From contig CANLBM010000015.1 in NCBI GenBank assembly GCA_947488845.1, positions 24,993 to 88,992 of the forward strand: a stretch of DNA of 64,000 nt, in the 5' to 3' direction. Both the position numbers and the translations under genes were made by a program. This stretch comes from an uncultured Sphingomonadaceae bacterium. Its GTDB lineage: Bacteria > Pseudomonadota > Alphaproteobacteria > Sphingomonadales > Sphingomonadaceae. Under the pieces are notes generated by a model, which had not been told where the DNA came from, did no database searches, and was given only the letters and a program-made list of their open reading frames with translations. The number at the start of each line of letters is the position of its first letter. The first letter of the stretch is position 1. Positions 25,687 through 34,288 of this stretch are shown here, in pieces.

Positions 25687-26826
25687 ATGGGGCCTCTCGC
25701 TCTCTATATCCACTGGCCGTTCTGCGTCTCCAAATGTCCCTATTGCGACTTCAACAGCCATGTTCGTGATCAAGTCGATATTGCAGCGTGGCAGAGCGCC
25801 CTGCTCGCCGACATGACGCATGAGGCGAAGCTGACTTCGGGACGCAAGCTGTCGAGCATCTTCTTCGGCGGCGGCACGCCTTCGCTGATGCCGCCGGCGC
25901 TGGTTGAGGCGCTGATCCGGGCGGCAGAGCGCCACTGGGGCTTTGCCGACGATATCGAAATCACGCTGGAGGCCAATCCGTCTTCGGTTGAGGCTGCGAA
26001 TTTCCACGATCTGGCCAGGGCGGGCGTGAACCGGGTGTCGCTGGGCCTGCAATCGCTGGATGACCAAACTTTGGAATTTCTCGGCCGCGCGCATGATGTC
26101 GAGGAAGGTCTGGCCGCGCTCGATACTGCGCAGCAGGCGTTCGAGCGGGTCAGTTTTGACCTGATCTATGCCCGTCCCGGCCAGTCGCTCGATGACTGGC
26201 AGGCCGAGCTGAACCGCGCGCTGTCCTTCGGCACCGGGCATCTCTCGCTCTATCAGCTGACCATCGAGCCGGGCACGCGGTTCGAGACATTGGTGCGGAC
26301 CGGCAAGCTGATCCCGGCCGATGATGACCGTTGCGCCGACCTGTTCGAACTCAATCGCAGCATGATGACGGCAGCCGGCCTGCCCGCCTACGAGATCAGC
26401 AATCACGCCAGGCCCGGTCAGGAAAGCCGCCACAATCTGACCTACTGGCGCTATCAGGATTATGTCGGCATCGGCCCCGGCGCGCACGGACGCCGTCTGG
26501 ACAGCGCGACCGAGCGGCACAAGAAGCCGGAGAATTTTCTCTCGGCCGTGGCGCGCAACGGCAATGGCCTGAAGGTCGAACAGATGCTGTCACCGGAAAC
26601 GCGGGCAATGGAAGCGCTGATGATGGGGCTGCGGCTGGCGGAGGGCGTGAATCTGGCCGATCTCGAGATCAAGACCGGTCTGGCGGTCGCGACAATGGTG
26701 GATGGCGCGGAAGTGGAGAAGCTTGCCGGGCTTGGTTTTGTCGAGCGTTGCGCTGGTCGCTTGACGATCCTACCCAAAGGCATGCCGTTGCTCGACGCGT
26801 TGTTGCCCAAGATTATCGCGCTGTGA
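25687..26826 (+). CDS. hemW: Radical SAM heme chaperone HemW
   Basis: 379 residues. LALYIHWPFCVSKCPYCDFNSH carries the CxxxCxxC 4Fe-4S cluster motif, followed by FFGGGTPSLM and RVSLGLQSLD. The family was long called HemN-like coproporphyrinogen oxidase, but this shorter form matches HemW, which inserts heme into respiratory enzymes. The start at 25687 (MGPLALYIHW) is chosen by conservation; an in-frame ATG at 25642 would overlap the divergent CAP gene. Confidence 0.95.
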   Translation: MGPLALYIHWPFCVSKCPYCDFNSHVRDQVDIAAWQSALLADMTHEAKLTSGRKLSSIFFGGGTPSLMPPALVEALIRAAERHWGFADDIEITLEANPSSVEAANFHDLARAGVNRVSLGLQSLDDQTLEFLGRAHDVEEGLAALDTAQQAFERVSFDLIYARPGQSLDDWQAELNRALSFGTGHLSLYQLTIEPGTRFETLVRTGKLIPADDDRCADLFELNRSMMTAAGLPAYEISNHARPGQESRHNLTYWRYQDYVGIGPGAHGRRLDSATERHKKPENFLSAVARNGNGLKVEQMLSPETRAMEALMMGLRLAEGVNLADLEIKTGLAVATMVDGAEVEKLAGLGFVERCAGRLTILPKGMPLLDALLPKIIAL

Positions 26827-26984
26827 TTGCCCTCTCCCACGCGGAGAGGCAAGTGAAGCTTACAAACTTGTTTGTTAGCGCAACTCGGTGAGGGGTTGGA
26901 ACAGTTGCGAGGGTTAAAACCCCTCACCGACAGCGCCTAAGGCAATAAATTGCCAAGGCTTGTTGCCTCTCCCTCCGGGAGAGG
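26827..26984. repeat. 158-bp fold-back element with three hairpins
   Basis: Outer hairpins CCTCTCCcacgcGGAGAGG (26831-26849) and CCTCTCCCtcCGGGAGAGG (26966-26984) flank a central palindrome with 13-bp perfect arms TCGGTGAGGGGTT / AACCCCTCACCGA (26885-26897, 26918-26930). The outer hairpins are also complementary to each other, so the whole element can fold on itself. It lies between hemW and xerC. A related fragment (GGGAGAGGAGGAGGG...CCTCTCCCC) is at 23433-23460. Confidence 0.75.
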
Positions 26985-27021
26985 AAAGTTGGACTTCAAT
27001 CGCAGGTCTGCTAGATATTCT

Positions 27022-27086
27022 CCGTTCGCCCTGAGCCTGTCGAAGGGTGGATAGGCGCCATGCTTCGACAGGCTCAGCACGAACGG
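27022..27086. repeat. Inverted pair of the TTCGACAGGCTCAG repeat at the xerC start
   Basis: CCGTTCGccCTGAGCCTGTC... (27022-27045) is mirrored by CTTCGACAGGCTCAGcaCGAACGG (27063-27086), with a 17-bp loop. The right arm ends 5 bp before the xerC ATG at 27092, so it covers the translation-initiation region. The same 24-mer recurs singly at 32785, 32831, 33282, 33361, 33405 and 62213. Confidence 0.85.
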
Positions 27087-27091
27087 GCTTT

Positions 27092-28027
27092 ATGACCGAT
27101 AGCAGTCAAACACTCATCAATGACTTCGCCCGTCACCTCCGCGACGACCGGCGGCGGTCGCAGCATACGGTGCGCGCTTATGTGATTACCGCCGAGCGTT
27201 TCTGCGCGTTTCTGATGGACCATATAGGCGGCGGTGTCGGCACGGACGAGATCACGGCGCTCCAACAGGCCGACATCCGTTCCTATCTCGCTTATCGGCG
27301 CGGAGACGGGCTGACCAACAATAGCGCGGCGCGGGAATTGTCGGCCTTGCGCGCTTTCCTCAAACATGTCGGCGGAGACGAGGCGCAAATCCCGAAGATC
27401 AAGGGCCCGAAGGTCAAGCGCGGCGTCCCGCGTCCGGTCTCGCCGGATGACATATTGGCGCTGGCCGGCGATGCGCAGGACAATGCCGGCGAGGACTGGA
27501 TCGGTGCCCGCGACTGGGCGGTGTTGCTGTTGCTCTATGGCTCGGGCCTGCGGATCAGCGAGGCGCTCGACCTGACCGGCGACGCCCTGCCCCTGTCCGA
27601 CACGTTGCGGGTCACCGGCAAGCGCAGCAAGGTCCGGATCGTGCCCTTGCTGCCCAAGGTGCGCGAGGCAATCGAACATTATATCGACCTTTGTCCCTAT
27701 CCGATTGCCCAGGATTTCGCCCGTTGCAAGAATGACAAGATCGACGGCTCGCCGTTATTCCGCGGCAAGCGGGGCGGTCCGCTTTCGCCCAATATGATCC
27801 GGCGTGTGGTCCAGCAGGCGCGGACCAGGCTCGGCCTGTCCGACAGCACCACACCCCATGCCCTGCGCCACAGTTTCGCGACGCATTTGCTGGCCGGTGG
27901 CGCGGATTTGAGGAGTCTTCAGGAGTTGCTGGGCCATGCGAGCCTGAGTTCGACGCAAGTCTATACGGCGGTCGATACGGCGTATTTGCTGGACGTCTAT
28001 CAGAATGCCCATCCAAGGGGCAAGTAA
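27092..28027 (+). CDS. xerC: Site-specific tyrosine recombinase XerC
   Basis: 311 residues. The N-terminal SAM-like core is DFARHLRDDRRRSQHTVRAYVITAERFCAFL. The catalytic domain shows Arg in GSGLRISEAL, Lys in TGKRSKVRIVPL, HxLR in PHALRHSFATHLL, His in LGHASLSSTQ and the nucleophile Tyr in VYTAV. It resolves chromosome dimers at dif with XerD. Length and housekeeping neighbours favour XerC over a phage integrase. The upstream frame extension to 27047 is only the repeat element being read through. Confidence 0.92.
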   Translation: MTDSSQTLINDFARHLRDDRRRSQHTVRAYVITAERFCAFLMDHIGGGVGTDEITALQQADIRSYLAYRRGDGLTNNSAARELSALRAFLKHVGGDEAQIPKIKGPKVKRGVPRPVSPDDILALAGDAQDNAGEDWIGARDWAVLLLLYGSGLRISEALDLTGDALPLSDTLRVTGKRSKVRIVPLLPKVREAIEHYIDLCPYPIAQDFARCKNDKIDGSPLFRGKRGGPLSPNMIRRVVQQARTRLGLSDSTTPHALRHSFATHLLAGGADLRSLQELLGHASLSSTQVYTAVDTAYLLDVYQNAHPRGK

Positions 28028-28156
28028 GACGCATTTGCGACAACAAGCGGCAATCCAGAATGATCAAGTCGCCGCGGCCCGTACATTTTCCCGTTAAGCA
28101 TATCGGCTTTCTACCGTTAAATCTGCTTACGAGATCTTGAAAATCAGAGCCAATTT

Positions 28157-29353
28157 ATGAAAATGACCGCGCCAGCAGAATACAGGGCAAATGCAACGCC
28201 GTTAAATTTCCCTGAGATTGGCAGGAATAAAATCCAAAGCATCTTGCTGCGCCGGGTGCTTTCAATGGGTATTGCCAGTCAGATACCGATGTTGATCGGC
28301 GCGGCGCTTATGGGCTTTGCGGTCATCGGCACCGGCACGGAAAAGCTGATGTGGAGCTTGATCGCGGTTCAATGTGTCCTGCAATGTATCGTCGCGATAA
28401 TAAGCAGCATGTTGCGGCGCAAGCTGGATGAAAATCAACCCGGGCGTTATCTGTTTGTAATATTTGTCGGCCTGGAAACACTGACAGGAGCCGTCTGGGG
28501 CCTTATGATGCTACCCGTCGCCGAGGTTTTGGGACATGGACTTGGGCCACTGTTCGTATGCATCACTTTGATCGTTACCATCACAATTTCCGCGTTGATG
28601 CCGGCAGCCGTCCGCGTCATAAGCATTGCCGCGGTCACAGGATTTTTCGTGGCCTTGTTTCCGCAGACCCTGTATTTCTACCATATTCTCGGACCGCTTC
28701 CACTAGTCGCAACTCTGGTGCTACCTCCGACCTTATTCTGGATGACGGATGTGCATTCCAAGCAGGTCAGAGCCGCGCTTGTGAACGAGCTGGAAAATGA
28801 GCGCCTTGCTCTCTACCTCGAAGATGCCCTGCAACAGTCTGAATATCTCGCCAGACACGACAGCCTGACCGGCTTGCTCAACCGCCGCGCATTTCAGTCA
28901 AAACTGAAGGCGCTTCGCCATGAACAGCCGGACGCGGCGATTTCTCTCATCCTGATTGATCTGGATCATTTCAAATCGATAAACGACCAATTTGGTCACG
29001 AGACCGGTGATGCGGTGCTGGTCTCCACCGCGGATATTATCAATAGCGTCACCAGACCGGATGACCTCTCCGCACGATGCGACGAGGCGACTGCGCGCTG
29101 GGGCGGCGAGGAGTTTATCATCGCTCTGGTGGGATGCCCGATCGAGGCTGCAGCGTCGGTATCGGAACTCCTGCGTGTCCGGATCGCCGCCCAAGCCGAT
29201 CCGCAATGGCCGGACGGATTAAGCGTGACGGGTTCTTTCGGCGTTTCCTTATGGGATCACCAAGAGGACCTGGCTGTCGGTATCGCTCAAGCGGACAAGG
29301 CTATGTATCGGGCCAAGATCTCCGGCCGCAACCAGATTGAACTGGCGGCTTGA
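28157..29353 (+). CDS. Membrane diguanylate cyclase, tandem copy 1
   Basis: 398 residues. About six hydrophobic segments (residues 40-195) form an N-terminal membrane sensor. A short coiled linker (NELENERLALYLEDALQQ) leads to a GGDEF domain: LARHDSLTGLLNRRAF, LILIDLDHFKSINDQFGH and the active site GGEEF at 316-320. It would make c-di-GMP. The I-site region is unusual: RPDDLSA is followed by a near-repeat heptad RCDEATA before RWGGEEF, moving RxxD seven residues away from its usual place. The gene has a paralog 1476 bp downstream. Confidence 0.92.
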   Translation: MKMTAPAEYRANATPLNFPEIGRNKIQSILLRRVLSMGIASQIPMLIGAALMGFAVIGTGTEKLMWSLIAVQCVLQCIVAIISSMLRRKLDENQPGRYLFVIFVGLETLTGAVWGLMMLPVAEVLGHGLGPLFVCITLIVTITISALMPAAVRVISIAAVTGFFVALFPQTLYFYHILGPLPLVATLVLPPTLFWMTDVHSKQVRAALVNELENERLALYLEDALQQSEYLARHDSLTGLLNRRAFQSKLKALRHEQPDAAISLILIDLDHFKSINDQFGHETGDAVLVSTADIINSVTRPDDLSARCDEATARWGGEEFIIALVGCPIEAAASVSELLRVRIAAQADPQWPDGLSVTGSFGVSLWDHQEDLAVGIAQADKAMYRAKISGRNQIELAA

Positions 29354-29632
29354 CAAATAATCAGGACGATATTGTGCACAACTCTGCTTCAACGGAAATG
29401 CCGGACTATTCCAGCCTGAGCTCGACGGCGGTCTGCAAGACGGCCGATACCACAAATTTTCTGGATATATTTATGTAACAGCGCGCATCCCCGCGCGGAC
29501 TGAAACGCGTATCCGACAATTGGCAACGATTGTCGCTGACAATGTTAACGGGACGTTTGCATTGCCCTGTTAAGCCTGTCGGTTTTCTGCCGTTAAAAAT
29601 TTTGACGGAATTTTCCAACTCAGAGTCAAATT

Positions 29633-30832
29633 ATGAAAATGACCGTACCAGCAGAATACAGGGCCAATGCCACGCCGCTGAATTTGCCTGAAATTGACCA
29701 GAGCCAAATCCACAGCATCATGCTGCGTCGCGTGCTTTCGATCGGCAATTCCAGTCAGATAGCCATGCTGATCGCAGCGGTGCTGATCGGCTTTGGGGTC
29801 ATGGGCATCGGCAATGAAAAACTGATGTGGATCCTGATCGCGGCTCAAGCCGTTCTCCAGCGTGTCGTCGCAGCGGTCAACAGGATGTTGCAGCGCAAGC
29901 TGGATACCCATCAACCCGACGGTTTCGCCTTTGCACTATTTGTTTTCCTGAAAGGACTGACGGGGGCCGTCTGGGGGCTCATGATGCTGCCGGTCGTGGC
30001 CCATCTGGGAAGCGGACCCGGACCGCTGCTCATATGCGTAACCTTGATCGTTACCATCACAATTTCCGCAATGCTGACAACAGCGGTCTGGAGTATCAGC
30101 GTCGCCGCGGTCACAGGGTTTTTCCTGACCTTATTTCCACAGACCGTATATTTCTATGATGTCCTCGGACCGGTTCCGTTGGTCGTTGCTCTGGTTCTGT
30201 CTCCGACATTGATCTGGATAACGAAAGAGCAATCGAGACAGGTCAGAGCCGCGCTTGTCAACGAGCTGCAAAATGAACGGCTTGCTCTCCACCTCGAGGA
30301 TGCCCTGCAACAGTCTGACTATCTCGCCAGACATGACAGCCTGACCGGACTGCTCAACCGCCGCGCATTTCAGTCAAAACTGAGGGCGCTTCGCCAGGAA
30401 CAGCCGGATGCGGCGATTTCTCTCATCCTGATTGATCTGGATCATTTCAAAGCGATAAACGACAATTTTGGTCACGAGACCGGTGATGCGGTGCTGGTCT
30501 CCACCGCGGATATTATCAATAGTGTCACCAGACCGGATGACCTCTCCGCAAGATGCGACGAGGCGACGGCGCGCTGGGGCGGCGAGGAGTTCATCATCGC
30601 TCTGGTGGGATGCCCGATCGAGGCTGCAGCGTCGGTATCGGAACGCCTGCGTGTCCGGATTGCCGACCAAGCCGATCCGAAATGGCCGGACGGGCTGAGC
30701 GTGACGGGTTCTTTCGGCGTTTCGTTGTGGGATCACCAAGAGGACCTGGCTGTCGGTATCGCTCAAGCAGACAAGGCAATGTATCGTGCGAAAATCTCCG
30801 GCCGCAACCAGATTGAACTGGCGCCTCTATAA
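29633..30832 (+). CDS. Membrane diguanylate cyclase, tandem copy 2
   Basis: 399 residues, same architecture as the gene at 28157. The GGDEF half is almost identical to copy 1 (only about a dozen residue differences in the last ~187), while the membrane half differs far more. The ~70-bp leader before the ATG and the first bases after the stop (AAATAATCAGG) are also shared. The same heptad insertion precedes GGEEF. The pattern implies tandem duplication followed by divergence of the sensor half, with the catalytic half held similar by selection or gene conversion. Confidence 0.92.
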   Translation: MKMTVPAEYRANATPLNLPEIDQSQIHSIMLRRVLSIGNSSQIAMLIAAVLIGFGVMGIGNEKLMWILIAAQAVLQRVVAAVNRMLQRKLDTHQPDGFAFALFVFLKGLTGAVWGLMMLPVVAHLGSGPGPLLICVTLIVTITISAMLTTAVWSISVAAVTGFFLTLFPQTVYFYDVLGPVPLVVALVLSPTLIWITKEQSRQVRAALVNELQNERLALHLEDALQQSDYLARHDSLTGLLNRRAFQSKLRALRQEQPDAAISLILIDLDHFKAINDNFGHETGDAVLVSTADIINSVTRPDDLSARCDEATARWGGEEFIIALVGCPIEAAASVSERLRVRIADQADPKWPDGLSVTGSFGVSLWDHQEDLAVGIAQADKAMYRAKISGRNQIELAPL

Positions 30833-30922
30833 ATAATCAGGGCGGTATTGAAGCACGACACTGTTCTTTCGTCCGGCGCTGTTCCCAGCCATCCTTTTGC
30901 CGGGAGCAGATCATTCTCCGCC

Positions 30923-31525
30923 TCAATCCTCCTTCGGCCGCCAGAAGATGATCCGCCAGATATAGACCACCAGCAGCATGCCGATCACGCCGAGCGACAC
31001 CGGCCCCAGATATTGTCCGATATCGTCGATATTCTGTTGCAGCGTATAGCCGGCATAGACCAGCGCGCTGTTCCAGACCGCGGCACCGGCGCTGGTCGCG
31101 AGGATGAAGCGCTTGTGCGACATGCCGAACAGGCCGGCCGGCACGGAGATCATGGTGCGGATATTGGGGATGAAGCGGGCGACGAAGACCACCCACTGGC
31201 CGTGATTGTCGAAAATCCGGTCGATCCGGTTGACCGTATCCACGTCGAGCGTCAGCCAGCGGCCATGTTTGCGGACAAAGGCGCGCAGGTCATCCTCGTT
31301 CCAGTGGCGGCCGATCATGAACCAGACATAATTGCCGGCCAGCGAACCGACCGTCCCTACCAGCACCAGCCAGGCCGGGTGAAACGTCCCCTGCCCCACG
31401 CCGACGCCGCCGAGGCCCATGATCAGCTCTGACGGGATTGGCGGGAAGATATTTTCCAGCGCCATCAGCAGCGCGATCGCCCAATAGCCGCCCTGTTCGA
31501 TCAGGTCGGTTACCCAGCTGCTCAT
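30923..31525 (-). CDS. DedA family membrane protein
   Basis: 200 residues with 4-5 hydrophobic segments. The family motifs are visible: ENIFPPIPSELIMGLGG near the N-terminus, GSLAGNYVWFMIGR, and FVARFIPNIRTMISVPAGLFGMSHKRFILATSAGAAVWNSALVYAGY. DedA proteins are inner-membrane proteins linked to undecaprenyl-phosphate or lipid flipping and membrane-potential maintenance. It lies 21 bp downstream of gshB, likely in the same transcript. Confidence 0.93.
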   Translation of the reverse strand: MSSWVTDLIEQGGYWAIALLMALENIFPPIPSELIMGLGGVGVGQGTFHPAWLVLVGTVGSLAGNYVWFMIGRHWNEDDLRAFVRKHGRWLTLDVDTVNRIDRIFDNHGQWVVFVARFIPNIRTMISVPAGLFGMSHKRFILATSAGAAVWNSALVYAGYTLQQNIDDIGQYLGPVSLGVIGMLLVVYIWRIIFWRPKED

Positions 31526-31546
31526 CGCACGGGGTCTTCGGCTCTA

Positions 31547-32503
31547 TTATTGCCCGGCAAGCCGCCGCTCGATCGCGTCCCAGATCATTCCCGGCGTATC
31601 GGTGCCGTTGAACTTGTCGATCGCGACAATGCCGGTGGGCGAGGTCACGTTGATCTCGGTCAGCCATTTGCCGCCAATCACATCTATGCCGACAAAGATC
31701 AGGCCGAGCCGTTTGAGGTCGGGGCCCATCGCCGCGCAAATTTCTTTCTCGCGGTCGGTCAGTTCTGCCGCTTCGGCATAGCCGCCCTGCGCCAGGTTGC
31801 TGCGGAATTCGCCTTCGCCGGGCTTGCGGTTGATCGCGCCGGCGACTTCGCCGTCGATCAGCACGATTCTTTTGTCGCCCTGATGCACCTCGGGGAGGAA
31901 GGGCTGGACCATATGCGGTTCCGGCCAGGTCTGGTTGAACACCTCGAACAGGGCGCTGAGATTGCTGCCGTCTTCGGGCACCAGGAAGATCGCCTTGCCG
32001 CCATTGCCGTGCAGCGGCTTGACGACAATACCGCCATGTTCCTTCTGGAAGGCGCGCACTTCGTCGAGGTCGCGGGTGATCAGGGTCGGCGGCATGAACT
32101 GCGCATAGTCGAGCACATAGACTTTTTCCGGCGCGTTGCGGACGGAAACGGGATTGTTGACCACCAGCGTCTCGCCCTCGATCCGCTCGAGCAAATGGGT
32201 CGCGGTGATATAGCCGACGTGGAACGGCGGGTCCTGACGCATCAGCACAACATCGACATCGCTGCCCAGATCGAGCTTCACGGGATCGCCAAAGCTGAAA
32301 TAGTCGCCCTTGACCGGCTGCACCGTCACCGGATGGGCCGGCGTGGTCAGGCGGCCATTGGCCTGCAGGGTCAGGCCCTTCACGTCATAGTGGAAAATCT
32401 GATGACCGCGTTTCTGGGCGGAGAGCATCAGGGCAAAGCTGCTGTCGCCCGCGATATTCACGGTCTCCATCGGGTCCATCTGTACGGCGATTTTCAGGGT
32501 CAT
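31547..32503 (-). CDS. gshB: Glutathione synthetase
   Basis: 318 residues. The ATP-grasp fold shows MTLKIAVQMDPMETVNIAGDSSFALML at the start, VLMRQDPPFHVGYITATHLLE, GGIVVKPLHGNGGKAIFLV, and LIFVGIDVIGGKWLTEINVTSPTGI at the end. It joins gamma-glutamylcysteine and glycine. The ATG at 32503 is preferred because GAGGA lies 7 nt upstream; an ATG at 32509 is too close. It heads a gshB-dedA unit. Confidence 0.96.
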   Translation of the reverse strand: MTLKIAVQMDPMETVNIAGDSSFALMLSAQKRGHQIFHYDVKGLTLQANGRLTTPAHPVTVQPVKGDYFSFGDPVKLDLGSDVDVVLMRQDPPFHVGYITATHLLERIEGETLVVNNPVSVRNAPEKVYVLDYAQFMPPTLITRDLDEVRAFQKEHGGIVVKPLHGNGGKAIFLVPEDGSNLSALFEVFNQTWPEPHMVQPFLPEVHQGDKRIVLIDGEVAGAINRKPGEGEFRSNLAQGGYAEAAELTDREKEICAAMGPDLKRLGLIFVGIDVIGGKWLTEINVTSPTGIVAIDKFNGTDTPGMIWDAIERRLAGQ

Positions 32504-32534
32504 TTGCATTCCTCAGATATTTTCGAACCCGCTT

Positions 32535-32854
32535 ACCGTTCGTGTCGAGCCTAGTCGAGACACATTGGTATTGCGGCAGTCGTCTCCCGACTTCGCTCGA
32601 GACGAACGGGAGAGATGCGTTTCTAACCATTCGTCCCCGGCTTGTCGAAGGGCCTTTTTGTTTATCGTGGTAAAGGGAAAGTTCGATCGGTTGACCGTTC
32701 GTGTCGAGCCTAGTCGAGACACCATGTCTCCGGCAGACGTCTCACGACTACGCTCGAGAGGAACGGAGTGAGAATTGTTTCCGGCCGTTCGTCCTGAGCC
32801 TGTCGAAGGACAATTATCGTCGAGAGGCGTGGTTCGACAGGCTCACCACTAACG
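32535..32854. repeat. Cluster of TTCGACAGG-type and GTCGAGCCTAGTCGAG repeats
   Basis: This fills most of the 369-bp gap between gshB and yraN. Two near-identical copies of a ~30-bp repeat (core CCGTTCGTGTCGAGCCTAGT) lie at 32535-32564 and 32694-32724. Each is followed by CTACGCTCGAGA-like or CTTCGCTCGAGA-like inverted partners. CCGTTCGTCCTGAGCCTGTC begins a 24-mer copy at 32785, with an inverse copy at 32831-32854. No coding frame is convincing here. Confidence 0.75.
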
Positions 32855-32872
32855 GCAGGCCGCAATTCCACT

Positions 32873-33226
32873 TCAGAATCCATGCCAGACATTCGTCAAA
32901 TGGACCGGCAGACGTCTCGGCGCGATCAGGATCACGTCGATGCGCGCGTCTTCGCCTCTTGTGCAATAGCGCGGATAGAGGATTTCCACCGCGTCGGCGA
33001 CGCGCCGCAGCCGGTTCAGATCGATCGCCTGCTCCAGATCCTCCAGCCTGGTCCGTGCCTTCACCTCGACAAAGGCGACCAGCCCGCCGCGTTTGGCGAC
33101 CAGATCGACCTCGCCGCGCGGAGTCCGCACCCGTTCGTCCAATATCCGCCAACCTTTGAGGCGCAGGAAGCGGGCTGCGGTCTTTTCGGCCTGCCGGCCG
33201 CGTTTCTCGGCAGCCTCGCGTTTCAT
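32873..33226 (-). CDS. yraN: YraN / UPF0102 family nuclease-like protein
   Basis: 117 residues. GRQAEKTAARFLRLKGWRILDERVRTPRGEVDLVAKRGGLVAFVEVKAR shows the restriction-endonuclease-like D/E-V-D...E-V-K core. The biochemical role is not settled. The gene is commonly found next to rsmI, as here, where rsmI lies upstream on the same strand with repeats between. The length is typical. Confidence 0.92.
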   Translation of the reverse strand: MKREAAEKRGRQAEKTAARFLRLKGWRILDERVRTPRGEVDLVAKRGGLVAFVEVKARTRLEDLEQAIDLNRLRRVADAVEILYPRYCTRGEDARIDVILIAPRRLPVHLTNVWHGF

Positions 33227-33281
33227 TCGGGCGGTGCCGGATGGGCTTGGTTTGGCGAAGCAGGAGCCAGCGCGTGGGCAT

Positions 33282-33430
33282 GTCCTTCGACAGGCTCAGG
33301 ACGAACGGTGTGGGGGGCACGAGCGTTCATTTCTGAAGTGCCGTACGTGAAACCAAGAATCCCGTTCGTGCTGAGCCTGTCGAAGCAACTCTTGCCGCAA
33401 AGCGCCCTTCGACAGTCTCAGGGCGAATGG
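33282..33430. repeat. Three TTCGACAGGCTCAG repeats between rsmI and yraN
   Basis: TCCTTCGACAGGCTCAGGAC begins the copy at 33282-33308. CCCGTTCGTGCTGAGCCTGT is the inverted copy at 33361-33386. CCCTTCGACAGTCTCAGGGC is a third copy at 33405-33430. Neighbouring copies face each other and can pair into hairpins. The 222-bp gap holds nothing else recognisable. Confidence 0.8.
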
Positions 33431-33448
33431 TGAGAGAGGCACGCACGT

Positions 33449-34288
33449 TCATTTTTCCGATTTCCAGCGGTTGGTCAATTCATACAATGCCTTGCGGTCG
33501 GTATTGAATATCCGGGCAACCTCGCCAGCCGCCTTCGAAGCCGGCAGCCGGTCCAGCGCTTCGCGCAGCGCCGCCTCGATATCCGCTTCGCTGGCCGCTT
33601 CCGGCGCACCCGGCGGGCCGATGATCACGACGATCTCGCCTTTCGGTTTTTCCGCGCCATAGCGCTCCGATAGCTCGCTCAGCGAACCGGTCACAGCCTC
33701 TTCGAACCTTTTGGTGATCTCGCGCACCACGGCGGCCTTGCGATCCCCGAGCACAGCCAGCGAGTCGGCCAGCATCGCGCCGAGCCGGGAACCGTTTTCA
33801 TAAAATATCAGACTGGCGTTCAGTGTCTTCAATGCCGAGAGCGATTCACTCCGCGCCTTGGTTTTGCTAGGCAGGAATCCTTCGAAAAGAAAGCGGTCGC
33901 TCGGCAGACCGGACAAGGTCAAAGCAGCAATGGCGGCACTCGGACCGGGAATTGTGGTGACGTAGAGACCGGCCGCCTGTGCGTCGCGGACCAGCTTGTA
34001 ACCGGGATCGGAGATCAAGGGCGTCCCCGCATCGCTGACCAGTGCGACAATTTTACATCGCACCGCATCCAAAATAGCGTGGCGGTCGGACGCCGACTTA
34101 TGGTCGTTATAGACCATCATTCTCGTCTTTTTCCCAATATGATTCAATAGCTTGGCGGTAACTCTTGTATCTTCCACCAGGATGATATCGGCGCTGGCGA
34201 GGGTTTCCTCGGCGCGGCGTGACAAATCTCCAAGGTTGCCGATTGGGGTGGCGACGATATAGAGACCGGGTTGGGTAGGAGCAGACAT
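33449..34288 (-). CDS. rsmI: 16S rRNA (cytidine1402-2'-O)-methyltransferase RsmI
   Basis: 279 residues from MSAPTQPGLYIVATPIGNLGDLSRRA, the family opening. DIILVEDTR, LVSDAGTPLISDPGYKLV, TTIPGPSAAIAALTLSGLPSDRFLFEGFLP and VVIIGPP match the tetrapyrrole-methylase fold of RsmI. It 2'-O-methylates C1402 in the ribosomal P site. The start codon abuts, with no gap, the ATG of the divergent LpoA-like gene. An in-frame Met at 34330 is an alternative start overlapping it. Confidence 0.95.
   Translation of the reverse strand: MSAPTQPGLYIVATPIGNLGDLSRRAEETLASADIILVEDTRVTAKLLNHIGKKTRMMVYNDHKSASDRHAILDAVRCKIVALVSDAGTPLISDPGYKLVRDAQAAGLYVTTIPGPSAAIAALTLSGLPSDRFLFEGFLPSKTKARSESLSALKTLNASLIFYENGSRLGAMLADSLAVLGDRKAAVVREITKRFEEAVTGSLSELSERYGAEKPKGEIVVIIGPPGAPEAASEADIEAALREALDRLPASKAAGEVARIFNTDRKALYELTNRWKSEK

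Noticed and set aside
27092..28027. Phage or island integrase with an attachment site
   Set aside because: No tRNA or att-like direct repeats or phage genes are adjacent, and length and neighbours fit housekeeping XerC.
28157..30832. Assembly duplication artefact for the tandem cyclases
   Set aside because: The copies differ at many positions, especially in the membrane half, so they are true paralogs.
32873..33226. Defence restriction endonuclease
   Set aside because: The sequence matches the conserved YraN family next to rsmI, not a restriction system; no methyltransferase of that type is present.
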